Below, piece by piece: positions 1-7,009 of a DNA stretch of 8,052 nucleotides (position 1 is its first letter; each line of letters begins with the position of its first letter). Made by a program: the position numbers and the translations under genes. The notes beneath the pieces were generated by a model that had not been told where the DNA came from, did not search any database, and saw only the letters and a list, made by a program, of their open reading frames with translations. The stretch covers positions 1 through 8,052 of the forward strand of contig JAQUUS010000059.1 of the NCBI GenBank assembly GCA_028693775.1. Direction: 5' to 3'. The stretch comes from Alphaproteobacteria bacterium. GTDB taxonomy: Bacteria > Pseudomonadota > Alphaproteobacteria > UBA9219.

Positions 1-479
1 CAGTCCTTCGGATCCGCGCCCATTTTCTCGGCGGCATAAAGGAAAACGTCCGGAGCGGGCTTGCCGCGCGCAACCGAAGTCGACGAAAAGAAATTCGGCG
101 CAAAGAAATCAAAAAGCCCGGTCGAGCGCAACTCGACCTCAAGGGTCGGCAAAGGCGTCCCCGAAGCGACGCAGCGCGGAATATCCGTCAATTCGCTCAA
201 CGTGTCGGCCATATGCGGAATGGGCTTGAGCATTTTCTCGAAAGCCTCGTTTTTCCTGCGGGCCATCTCGTCGCTGAGTCCCGGAGGCAAAGGCTTGCCG
301 CACTCCCGCGCCCAGGCGTTATAAACGTTCTCCATGCCCGTGCCCGAAAAAATGGCATGATGCTGCCAAAGGCTGCGATTGATGCCGAGCAATTCCTTGC
401 CGAGATCGACCTCGATTTGAGCGTGAAGAATCTCGGAGTCGACCAAAACGCCGTCGCAATCAAAAATAAGAAGGGCCAT
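1..479 (-). CDS. HAD-superfamily hydrolase, beta-phosphoglucomutase/phosphatase-like (3' end missing)
   Basis: The 159 visible N-terminal residues encode a haloacid dehalogenase-type phosphatase, presumably cytoplasmic, acting on a small phosphorylated metabolite that cannot be named. HAD motif I is at residues 7-16 (DCDGVLVDSE), with D7 as expected nucleophile and D9 as acid/base. A helical cap domain follows (about 17-85). Motif II is the ASGT at 105-108 (Ser106), and motif III is Lys140 in RGKPAPDVF. Motif IV (acidic pair) would lie beyond the window edge; the family is usually about 220 residues, so roughly 60 are missing. The ATG at 479 is chosen because MALLIFDCDG is a typical family N-terminus and AGAGGA lies 7 bases upstream. 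It follows nuoN by 88 bases in the same direction. HAD family is near certain; the subfamily (phosphoglycolate phosphatase, 6-phosphogluconate phosphatase/YieH-like, beta-PGM) is not resolved. Confidence 0.9.
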   Translation of the reverse strand, partial: MALLIFDCDGVLVDSEILHAQIEVDLGKELLGINRSLWQHHAIFSGTGMENVYNAWARECGKPLPPGLSDEMARRKNEAFEKMLKPIPHMADTLSELTDIPRCVASGTPLPTLEVELRSTGLFDFFAPNFFSSTSVARGKPAPDVFLYAAEKMGADPKD

Positions 480-505
480 AAAAAGATCCTCTGCTATTGA
501 GGACC
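480..505 (-). terminator. Hairpin plus U5, possible weak terminator or RBS-blocking element before the HAD gene
   Basis: Read on the minus strand, GGTCCTC (505-499), loop AATAGCA (498-492) and GAGGATC (491-485) form a 7-bp stem with one G-U pair, followed at once by five T (484-480) and then the ATG of the HAD gene. This is the layout of a short intrinsic terminator after nuoN. The 3' arm also contains the GAGGA ribosome-binding sequence of the HAD gene, so folding would hide it. The stem is short and the T-run only five, so efficient termination is doubtful. Confidence 0.35.
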
Positions 506-506
506 C

Positions 507-535
507 ATCTTAGCAGCAGCCGCGTCCGAATTCAA
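507..535 (-). promoter_or_regulatory. Possible weak sigma70-type promoter for the HAD gene
   Basis: On the minus strand TTGAAT (535-530, four of six bases matching TTGACA) is followed after exactly 17 bases by TAAGAT (512-507, four of six matching TATAAT). It lies in the only non-coding gap between nuoN and the HAD gene. Transcription would start near 500-501, inside the hairpin described at 480-505. Two 4/6 matches can arise by chance, so this is a weak call. Confidence 0.25.
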
Positions 536-567
536 AAGAAGGCGTAAGGAGCGAAAAACCGTTAATT

Positions 568-2028
568 TCAACCGGAAAAGCTCTCCGCAGCTCTGACAGC
601 CCCCTGAATCAGAGGTTCCGGAAGGACCGCAAGAGCGACCATGGCGACCGAGGAAAAGCCGAGAACGAACCTGACTCCCCAGCCCGGCAAAGGATCGAGA
701 GCCAGCAAAGGCTCGTCGAAATACATGACCTTGACGATGCGCAGATAAAAGAACGCGGCAACGACGCTCGAAAGAACGCCGATAACGGCCACAGGAACGA
801 ACCCTGTCTTCACGGCGGCAAGGAAAACGACATACTTCCCGAAGAATCCGGCGAGCGGCGGAATGCCCGCAATCGAAAACATCAAAACAGCCATGGCCAA
901 AGCGGCCAAAGGATGGGTCTTCGAGAGGCCCGAAAGATCGTCGATGGAATCGACCGCCCGGCCCTCGCGGCGCAAGCACAAAACGAGCGCAAAAATGCCG
1001 AGCGTATTGAGCGCATAAATGGCGAAATAAATCAGAATGGCCTGAACGCCGCCCTCGCCCCCGGCCAGAAGCCCGACCAGCAGATACCCGACATTGGCGA
1101 TGGAGCTATAAGCCAAAAGCCGTTTCAACCGGGTCTGTGCCAGCCCCGCAAAAGCGCCCCAAAGCATCGAAGCCACGGCGACGAACATAACGGCCTGATG
1201 CCATTGAGCCGACAGCCCGTCCATAGGCGACAGAACGAACCGGGTCAAAAGAGCCAAAGCCGCAAGCTTGGGCGCGGTGGCGAAAAAGGCGGTCACAGGG
1301 GTCGGAGCGCCGTCATAAACGTCCGGAGCCCACATATGGAAAGGCACGCCCGCAAGCTTGAAAACAAGCCCTGCGCCCACAAACGCCATGCCGATCGCAA
1401 CGCCCGGATTGGAGGTTTCGCGCAACAGCGCCGAAAGGGAAGCAAAATCGGTCGCCCCCGCAAATCCGTAAATCAAAGACGCGCCGTAAAGCAGGACGCC
1501 CGAAGACAGCGAGCCCAAAACGAAATACTTCAGCCCGGCCTCCGTCGACCGTGAATCGTCGCGATTGAAAGCGGCAAGGACATAAAGCGAAAGACTCTGA
1601 AGCTCCAACCCGACATAAAGCGAAAGCAGATCGCTGGCCGAAACCATGAGCATCATGCCCAGCGTCACAAAAAGAATGAGAACAGGATACTCGGCCCGCG
1701 CATGCCCTTCTTTCTCGAAATAATCCCAGGACAACAGAACCGACAAAGACGAAGCGATAAGAATAATCGTTTTGGCAAAACGCGCGAACCCGTCGTCGAT
1801 AAAATGAGAGCCGAAAGCAAGAACGGGCATCGTCCCATCCACGAAAGTCTCGAAGCGCACCGGGCAATACATCGTCGCGAGCGCAAGAAGGAACGCGCCG
1901 ATAGCCACGCCCCCCAGCGCCCGAACGGCCTTTTCGCCCCAAACGGCGGCAGCAACCAGAGACGCGAGGGCGATCAAGGCAACCTCGATTACCGGCAACG
2001 TAACCATAAAATCCTGAAGATCAATCAT
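568..2028 (-). CDS. nuoN: NADH-quinone oxidoreductase subunit N
   Basis: Antiporter-like proton-channel subunit of the complex I membrane arm, related to mitochondrial ND2. The product is 486 residues, close to the usual 470-490, with about 14 hydrophobic segments. Conserved features are Glu142 in the YVGLELQSLSLY motif of TM5, Lys224 in LVFKLAGVPFHMWAPDVYDG (TM7), Lys254 in TAPKLAAL (TM8), and Lys398 in GIPPLAGFFGKY (TM12). These are the charged residues of the proton path known from the family. The open frame extends to 2160, but the start at 2028 is preferred: it gives the normal N-terminus (MIDLQDF), and GAGG lies 6 bases upstream. It overlaps the end of nuoM by 8 bases, which suggests translational coupling. 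It is the last nuo gene of the cluster. Confidence 0.97.
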   Translation of the reverse strand: MIDLQDFMVTLPVIEVALIALASLVAAAVWGEKAVRALGGVAIGAFLLALATMYCPVRFETFVDGTMPVLAFGSHFIDDGFARFAKTIILIASSLSVLLSWDYFEKEGHARAEYPVLILFVTLGMMLMVSASDLLSLYVGLELQSLSLYVLAAFNRDDSRSTEAGLKYFVLGSLSSGVLLYGASLIYGFAGATDFASLSALLRETSNPGVAIGMAFVGAGLVFKLAGVPFHMWAPDVYDGAPTPVTAFFATAPKLAALALLTRFVLSPMDGLSAQWHQAVMFVAVASMLWGAFAGLAQTRLKRLLAYSSIANVGYLLVGLLAGGEGGVQAILIYFAIYALNTLGIFALVLCLRREGRAVDSIDDLSGLSKTHPLAALAMAVLMFSIAGIPPLAGFFGKYVVFLAAVKTGFVPVAVIGVLSSVVAAFFYLRIVKVMYFDEPLLALDPLPGWGVRFVLGFSSVAMVALAVLPEPLIQGAVRAAESFSG

Positions 2029-3523
2029 GCTGAGCCTCATGGGCCTGCGCGCCGAAGAAAGACAAAACGTTGTCGGCCGCCGGAGCATAAACATTGATGA
2101 ACGACGACGGATAAACGCCCATCCACAAAACAAGCACAAGCAGAGGCGCAAACATCGCAATCTCTCGCCCGTTCAAATCGGGCATGGCGCGAACGTCAGC
2201 CTTGTCCAAAGGCCCGAAAAAGAGGCGGCGATAAAGCCAAAGCATATAAGCCGCGCCCAAAACGATCCCAAGCGCAGCGGCAAACGCAATCCATCCGCTG
2301 ACGAGGAACGCGCCCTGCATGCTCAAAAACTCGCCCACAAACCCGGACGTCCCCGGCAACCCGATCGCCGCAAGCGTAAAGACCATAAAAGCCGCCGCAT
2401 ACTTCGGCATCCCCGAAGCCAACCCGCCGAACCTGTCGATCTCGCGCGTATGCAGCCTGTCATAAACGACGCCGACGCAAAGAAACAAAGCGCCTGCCAC
2501 AAAAGCATGGGAAAGCATGACCATCATGGCCCCGTCGAACCCCTGCCGGTTGAAGCTGAAAAGCCCGAGCGTCACATACCCCATATGAGCGACCGAAGAA
2601 TAAGCGACGAGTTTCTTCATATCGGTCTGGGCGAGCGCGACCAGCGAAGCATAAACGATAGCGATCAAACTGAACCCGATCACCAGCGGAGCGAAAACGA
2701 GGCTTGCGTCCGGCAGCATCTGAAGCGAAATCCGGATAAACCCATACCCGCCCATCTTGAGCAAAACGCCCGCAAGAATGACCGACCCCGCCGTCGGGGC
2801 CTCGACGTGCGCATAAGGAAGCCAGGTATGGAACGGCCACATAGGCGTCTTGACGGCAAAAGAAGCGAAGAACGCGATCCAAAGCCAAAGAGCCATCTCC
2901 TTCGGAAACTTGCCGCCCATAAGAACGGTCATATCGGTGGTCCCCGCATAAAGAGCCATGGCGAACACGGCAACAAGCATCAAAACGGAACCCAAAAGGG
3001 TATACAGAAAGAACTTGTAAGCCGCATAAGTCCGTTTTTCGCCGCCCCAAACGCCGATAATAAGAAACATGGGGATCAAAACGCCCTCGAAGAAAACATA
3101 AAAGAGAACCAGATCGAGCGCCGTAAACGTCCCGATCATCATGGTCTCCAAAACGAGCAGCGCGATCATGAACTCCCGCACCCGTTTTTTGACGCTCCCG
3201 ATAGCGGCCAAAACGGCGACAGGAGTCAAAACGGCGGAAATGACCACAAACCAGAGGGAAATCCCGTCCACGCCCTTGATATAGGAGATGTTATAAGCCG
3301 GGATCCAAACGAAGCGCTCCATAAACTGGAATCCGGGAACCGAAGGATCGAACGCGGCCAAAAGCGCGAGCGCCAAAACAAGCGTCCCGCCCGACACCCC
3401 CAGAGCCGTGCGCTGAGCGAACCGCGCGCGAGCCTCCTCGTCGCCGTTCCCCGCAAGAAGAATGACAGCCGCGCCAATGAGCGGAAGAAACGTCAGAACA
3501 GAAAGGATGGGCAAAGAAACCAT
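2021..3523 (-). CDS. nuoM: NADH-quinone oxidoreductase subunit M
   Basis: Central antiporter-like proton channel of the complex I membrane arm (ND4 homologue). It has 500 residues, a normal length, with about 14 transmembrane segments. Conserved features are Glu146 in FYVFFEGVLIPMF (TM5), Lys225 in AVKTPMWPFHTWLPYAHVEAP (TM7), Lys256 in LLKMGGYGF (TM8), His339 in MLSHAFVAGALF, and Glu398 in LPGTSGFVGEF (TM12); a Glu here in place of the Lys of NuoL/N is typical of NuoM. The ATG at 3523 follows the nuoL stop by 5 bases, with AAGGGG 8 bases upstream overlapping the nuoL end. No frameshift or missing core residue was seen. The gene contains no TTA, CTA or TCA codon over almost its full length. 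Confidence 0.98.
   Translation of the reverse strand: MVSLPILSVLTFLPLIGAAVILLAGNGDEEARARFAQRTALGVSGGTLVLALALLAAFDPSVPGFQFMERFVWIPAYNISYIKGVDGISLWFVVISAVLTPVAVLAAIGSVKKRVREFMIALLVLETMMIGTFTALDLVLFYVFFEGVLIPMFLIIGVWGGEKRTYAAYKFFLYTLLGSVLMLVAVFAMALYAGTTDMTVLMGGKFPKEMALWLWIAFFASFAVKTPMWPFHTWLPYAHVEAPTAGSVILAGVLLKMGGYGFIRISLQMLPDASLVFAPLVIGFSLIAIVYASLVALAQTDMKKLVAYSSVAHMGYVTLGLFSFNRQGFDGAMMVMLSHAFVAGALFLCVGVVYDRLHTREIDRFGGLASGMPKYAAAFMVFTLAAIGLPGTSGFVGEFLSMQGAFLVSGWIAFAAALGIVLGAAYMLWLYRRLFFGPLDKADVRAMPDLNGREIAMFAPLLVLVLWMGVYPSSFINVYAPAADNVLSFFGAQAHEAQHD
2029..2040 (-). promoter_or_regulatory. Ribosome-binding site that sets the nuoN start
   Basis: Minus-strand GAGG (2038-2035) stands 6 bases before the ATG at 2028, inside the last codons of nuoM. 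It argues against the longer reading frame beginning upstream at 2160 or the in-frame ATG at 2040, for which this GAGG would be inside the coding region. Confidence 0.6.
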
Positions 3524-3528
3524 GAGCC

Positions 3529-5475
3529 TTACCCCTTAAACCAGAACCAGGAGACAGCCCCGGCAAGGCCGAGAACCATCGCAAAAGCATAGTGATAAAG
3601 ATAGCCGGTCTCCAAAGAGCTCACGCGCTTTGCAAGGCGAACCGAAAGCCGCGCCAGCCCGTCGGGACCGAACCCGTCAATAAGCTCGTCGTCGCCCTTT
3701 TTCCAGAGCCAGCCGCCCAAAAGGCGCGTGGGCCGCACGAAAGCGGCGTTATAAAGCTCGTCGAAATAAAACTTTTGATAAACAAACCGATAAATAGCGC
3801 CGAAAGCCGTAGCCGCAATAGCAGGCATCTCCGGAAAAGCGACATAAAAAACCCACGAAAGAACGAACCCCACAACGGCGCAAACAACCGGCAAAGCCGA
3901 ATAAACCGAACTGACATGCTCTGCCGCAGCCATCGAATTATGCTCGGGCAAAACGAAGATCGCGCCATTCCAGAACGTCTCCGTTCCCTCTCCCGAAAAC
4001 AGCCCCGAAGCGAGCCCGCCCGCAAAAAGAGCCCCCAGAGCCAAAGGCACAAGCGGCCCCAGCATCGCCCAAGAAGCCTCATGAGCATGCTCTGCGGCCA
4101 AATGCTGTTCGCGAGGCTCTCCATGGAAGGTCAGAAACAAAAGGCGGCCCGAATAGAAGGCGGTCATAAAAGCGGCCGCAACGCCGAGCGAATAGGCAAA
4201 CACGCCCACGCCGGTCCCGCGCCCCAAAGCGGCCTCCAGAATGAGATCCTTCGAATAATAGCCCGAGAACCCGACCCCATAAATGCCGATCCCGGCCAAA
4301 GCAAGCGAGCCGATCCACATCAGAACATATGTTTTCGGTGTCACATGCCGCAAAGCGCCCATCTTGCGCATATCCTGCTCGCCCGAGAGCGCATGAATAA
4401 CGACGCCGGCGCACAAAAAGAGCAAAGCCTTGAAGAAGGCATGAGTCATCAAATGAAAGATGGACGCCGAATAAGCGGAAACGCCCGCAGCGAAAATCAT
4501 ATAGCCGAGCTGGCTCATGGTCGAATAGGCAATAACGCGCTTGATATCGAACTGCGTCAACCCGATGGACGCGGCGAAAATGCAAGTCAAAGCGCCGACA
4601 ACGGCCACAACGGCCAAAGCGCCGGGCGCATATTCAAAAACATAAGACATGCGCGCGAGCATAAACACGCCCGCCGTGACCATGGTCGCGGCATGAATGA
4701 GCGCGGAAACGGGTGTCGGCCCCTCCATGGCATCCGGGAGCCAAGTATGAAGCCCCAGCTGAGCGGACTTGCCCACAGCCCCCACAAACAAAAGAAGGCA
4801 CAGAACGGTCAGCGCCGGGAAGGACTGCCCCAAAAAGGAGAACGAAACCGCCGACATCTCCTGAGCCTTCTCGAACAGAACGTCGAAATCGACGGAGCCA
4901 AACAAGGCAAAGAATCCGAAAATCCCCAAAAGGAATCCGAAATCGCCGACGCGATTGACCAGAAAAGCCTTCATGGAAGCATCGTTTGCGCTGTCTTTTT
5001 TGTACCAGAATCCGATAAGGAGATACGACATCAAGCCGACCCCCTCCCACCCGAAGAACATCTGAAGAAGGTTGGGCGCGGTCACAAGCGCGAGCATAAA
5101 GAAGGTAAAGAGGCTCAAATAAGCCATGAACCGCGACTTACCGGCCTCGCGCTCCATATAAGCGATGGAATAGAGATGAACCATCGACGAAACGGACGTA
5201 ACGACGGCGAGCATAACGGCGGAAAGCGTATCGATCCTGATACCCCAGTTTGCGGAGAATCCCCCCGACTGGATCCACGCGAACAAAACGCGTTCCGAAG
5301 GCCCCGCATGAACGGCGGAAGCCAGCAGAAGAACGGAAAAAACAGCCGAGAGCAAAACGCCCGCGCACGTCGCGACATTGGACGCGAGATCGCCGAAACG
5401 CCGTCCCCCGAATCCGGCGAAAGCGGCGCCCGCAAGCGGAAGAAAAACAGCGGCAATATCGAGAGGAAAGCTCAT
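3529..5475 (-). CDS. nuoL: NADH-quinone oxidoreductase subunit L
   Basis: Distal antiporter-like proton channel of complex I (ND5 homologue). At 648 residues it has the usual full length, including the long C-terminal helix that runs along the membrane arm and the last TM segment (ending VLGLAGAVSWFWFKG). Conserved features are the N-terminal IRIDTLSAVML, Glu144 in MFFGWEGVGLMSYLLIGFW (TM5), Lys236 in GAVGKSAQLGLHTWLPDAMEG (TM7), His261 in LIHAATMVTAGVF (TM8), His341/His345, and Lys409 in GYYSKD (TM12). The loop before GYYSKD reads LAGIGIYGVGFS, a little different from the commoner GIPPFAGF form. The start overlaps the nuoK stop by ATGA (5472-5475), with GAGG 8 bases upstream. It lacks TTA, CTA and TCA codons for at least its first 628 codons. 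Confidence 0.98.
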   Translation of the reverse strand: MSFPLDIAAVFLPLAGAAFAGFGGRRFGDLASNVATCAGVLLSAVFSVLLLASAVHAGPSERVLFAWIQSGGFSANWGIRIDTLSAVMLAVVTSVSSMVHLYSIAYMEREAGKSRFMAYLSLFTFFMLALVTAPNLLQMFFGWEGVGLMSYLLIGFWYKKDSANDASMKAFLVNRVGDFGFLLGIFGFFALFGSVDFDVLFEKAQEMSAVSFSFLGQSFPALTVLCLLLFVGAVGKSAQLGLHTWLPDAMEGPTPVSALIHAATMVTAGVFMLARMSYVFEYAPGALAVVAVVGALTCIFAASIGLTQFDIKRVIAYSTMSQLGYMIFAAGVSAYSASIFHLMTHAFFKALLFLCAGVVIHALSGEQDMRKMGALRHVTPKTYVLMWIGSLALAGIGIYGVGFSGYYSKDLILEAALGRGTGVGVFAYSLGVAAAFMTAFYSGRLLFLTFHGEPREQHLAAEHAHEASWAMLGPLVPLALGALFAGGLASGLFSGEGTETFWNGAIFVLPEHNSMAAAEHVSSVYSALPVVCAVVGFVLSWVFYVAFPEMPAIAATAFGAIYRFVYQKFYFDELYNAAFVRPTRLLGGWLWKKGDDELIDGFGPDGLARLSVRLAKRVSSLETGYLYHYAFAMVLGLAGAVSWFWFKG

Positions 5476-5786
5476 GCTCCGTCCCTCATCAGATTGGCGC
5501 GTTCGATTTCGATATCGCCGCGGTTTCTGAAATAAACGACCAGGATCGCAAGACCGACCGCCGCCTCGGCCGCCGCGACCGTCAAAACCATGAACGTGAA
5601 CGCCTGCCCGATCAGATTGTGCTGATAAACGGAGAAAGCCACGAAGTTAATGTTGACGGCCAGAAGGATGATTTCGATCGCCATGAGGACAACGATAACG
5701 TTGCGCCGGTTAAAAAGAATCCCGGCAACCCCCACGGCGAACAAAATCGCGGCGACGATCAGGAAATGCGAAAGGCCAACGGTCAT
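5472..5786 (-). CDS. nuoK: NADH-quinone oxidoreductase subunit K
   Basis: Small membrane-arm subunit of complex I (ND4L homologue) that links the quinone-site module to the proton channels. It has 104 residues and three TM segments (about 4-24, 30-52, 62-85). The two membrane glutamates known to matter in the family are present: Glu38 in LMAIEIILLAVNINF (TM2) and Glu74 in TVAAAEAAVGLAILV (TM3). The ATG at 5786 overlaps the stop of the upstream DUF2059-like gene by ATGA (5783-5786), and GAGG lies 7 bases before the start, within a GAGGGGG stretch. Downstream it overlaps nuoL in the same way. In most nuo operons the gene directly before nuoK is nuoJ; here another gene stands between them. Confidence 0.97.
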   Translation of the reverse strand: MTVGLSHFLIVAAILFAVGVAGILFNRRNVIVVLMAIEIILLAVNINFVAFSVYQHNLIGQAFTFMVLTVAAAEAAVGLAILVVYFRNRGDIEIERANLMRDGA

Positions 5787-7009
5787 TTATCCCCCTCGAG
5801 CTCCTTGGGGATCTTCACGCCCTTTTTCTTGAGCTCCTTGATCGCAGCGGCGCGAAGCTCCGTAACGCGGCTTGCGGCAACGCGCTGAGAGAACATGGCA
5901 TCCTGCCGCTGCTGATTGGCCCAAAGCTTGGTCATCTTCTGTCCTGCGGAAGTAGAATAGAAGTCCTCAAGGTCCTTGAGTTCGTCGGTCGTATAGTTGC
6001 GAGCGAAGAAAAGAGCCCTGTTCCTGAGAACAAGCGCGGCCTGCTTTTCAGCCTCAGCGGAAGTGACCTCTTCGATGACTTCGCCGACCGCCTTGTTTTC
6101 CTCATGATTGCCCGAGCGCATCCTCATGACGAGCGACATCAAAGGCCCGCGCATGGACCCCTTCAGATGTTCCTTGGCGTCAAATTTCTTGGCGACCTTC
6201 ATGCCAAGATCCAAAGCCTTGGAATCGACATCCTTGCCTTCGTCCACAACGAGAGGCTGAGACTGCATATTGCGGCCGCCCTGCGGAGGCATGCGACGGC
6301 GCGCCATACGCTCTGCATCTTGCGGGGAACGTTCGCGGCGCGTGCGCATGGCCGCAGGATCCCTGTCGACAGGGCGATCCATGTTGCGACGTCCCGGCGC
6401 AGCCGGCGCATCGGCTTTCTTGCTAAAGAAGCCCTTGATTTTACCGAAGAACCCGCTCGATTTTGTTTCCGAACGGCGCTCCGTCCGCGCAGACGGCCGC
6501 TGCCGCAGTCCCTCATCGGGAGGAAGAATGGGAGCCACACTGGCCTGAGGCGCAGCATCCGGCTTGGCCAAAGGAGCATCAACCGCCGGAGGTTTTCCCT
6601 CTTCGCCGGGCTTGGACGGAAGCGAAGCTTCCGGAGCCTTGGCCTTCTGGGCATCCGCAGGTTTCTTTGCGTCGACATCGGCTTTCTTATCGTCCGCAGG
6701 TTTCTTTGCGTCGACATCGGCTTTCTTATCGTCCGCAGGTTTCTTTGCGTCAGCATCGGCCTTCTTATCGTCCGCAGGTTTCTTTGCGTCAGCATCGGCC
6801 TTCTTATCGGAATCGGCAGCCGGCTTCTTGGCGTCCGTCTTTTTAGCGTCAGTCTTCTTGACGTCCGTCTTTTTGCCCGACTTCGAAACCTCTGCCGAAG
6901 CAGAAGGCTTGGCAGCGTCTTTTCCGCTGTCAGCGGCAACCGCCGGCAAAGAAACGACGGCCAAAACAGCGCCTAGAACCAAGCAAAAGGAAAGATCGTA
7001 TTTTCTCAT
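5783..7009 (-). CDS. Secreted Lys/Ala/Asp-rich repeat protein with DUF2059-like C-terminal domain, inserted in the nuo operon
   Basis: 408 residues, not a known complex I subunit. A Sec signal peptide is clear at 1-26 (MRKYDLSF, hydrophobic core to about 24, AVA-A cleavage region), so the mature protein should be periplasmic or envelope-associated. Residues 48-62 are three TD(A/V)KK repeats and 68-119 four 13-residue repeats of DKKAD(A/V)DAKKPAD. A Pro/Ala linker (120-165), a cationic aromatic segment FFGKIKGFFSKK (187-198) and an Arg-rich low-complexity part (169-250) follow. Residues about 256-400 look folded and helical; NYTTDELKDLEDFYSTSAGQ (338-357) matches the core of DUF2059 domains (pattern FTxxELxxLxxFYxSPxGxK), whose biochemical role is unknown. 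The gene overlaps nuoJ (ATGA, 7006-7009) and nuoK (ATGA, 5783-5786), so it should be co-transcribed and translationally coupled. Codon avoidance resembles the neighbours, giving no sign of recent transfer. Role in complex I or hitchhiker: unresolved. Confidence 0.88.
   Translation of the reverse strand: MRKYDLSFCLVLGAVLAVVSLPAVAADSGKDAAKPSASAEVSKSGKKTDVKKTDAKKTDAKKPAADSDKKADADAKKPADDKKADADAKKPADDKKADVDAKKPADDKKADVDAKKPADAQKAKAPEASLPSKPGEEGKPPAVDAPLAKPDAAPQASVAPILPPDEGLRQRPSARTERRSETKSSGFFGKIKGFFSKKADAPAAPGRRNMDRPVDRDPAAMRTRRERSPQDAERMARRRMPPQGGRNMQSQPLVVDEGKDVDSKALDLGMKVAKKFDAKEHLKGSMRGPLMSLVMRMRSGNHEENKAVGEVIEEVTSAEAEKQAALVLRNRALFFARNYTTDELKDLEDFYSTSAGQKMTKLWANQQRQDAMFSQRVAASRVTELRAAAIKELKKKGVKIPKELEGDK
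6653..6808 (-). repeat. Four tandem 39-bp repeats, in frame (13 codons each)
   Basis: Units begin at 6653, 6692, 6731 and 6770 on the plus strand. The units at 6653 and 6692 differ by one base; those at 6731 and 6770 are identical; the two pairs differ from each other at three positions, including the GTCGAC versus GTCAGC segment. Each unit encodes DKKAD(A/V)DAKKPAD of the DUF2059-like protein (residues 68-119). The nested similarity suggests local unit duplications and possible length variation between strains. Because 39 is a multiple of three, gain or loss of a unit keeps nuoK coupling intact. Confidence 0.95.
6824..6874 (-). repeat. Degenerate 15-bp repeats encoding TD(A/V)KK
   Basis: Three 15-bp units (6824-6838, 6839-6853, 6854-6868) plus a further Lys-Lys pair encode KK-TDVKK-TDAKK-TDAKK, residues 46-62 of the DUF2059-like protein. 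They sit directly upstream (in the coding sense) of the 39-bp array, separated by PAADS codons. The units differ at several bases, mostly silent, so they look older than the 39-bp array. Confidence 0.8.

Noticed and set aside
2029..2160. N-terminal extension of nuoN to 530 residues
   Set aside because: The extra 44 residues are Cys/Arg-rich, overlap nuoM in another frame, and do not fit the NuoN family. The ATG at 2028 with GAGG 6 bases upstream gives the normal N-terminus.
2027..3592. 521-codon open frame on the plus strand opposite nuoM
   Set aside because: Same cause: it mirrors the nuoM codons, has a hydrophilic low-quality translation, and contradicts a clear NuoM on the other strand.
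3592..5535. 647-codon open frame on the plus strand opposite nuoL
   Set aside because: It is in codon register with nuoL and is open only because nuoL lacks TTA, CTA and TCA codons. The translation is rich in Arg, Asn, Gln and His with no family resemblance, whereas the minus strand encodes a complete NuoL.
6653..6808. CRISPR-like array
   Set aside because: The 39-bp units are directly contiguous with no spacers and lie in frame inside a coding gene, so this is a protein repeat.
6104..6976. 290-codon plus-strand frame with Arg/Phe-rich repeats (RRFLCVDIGFLIV type)
   Set aside because: It is the complement of the Lys/Asp/Ala repeats of the DUF2059-like protein. The minus-strand frame has a signal peptide, ATGA junctions and a recognisable C-terminal domain, so it is the real gene.
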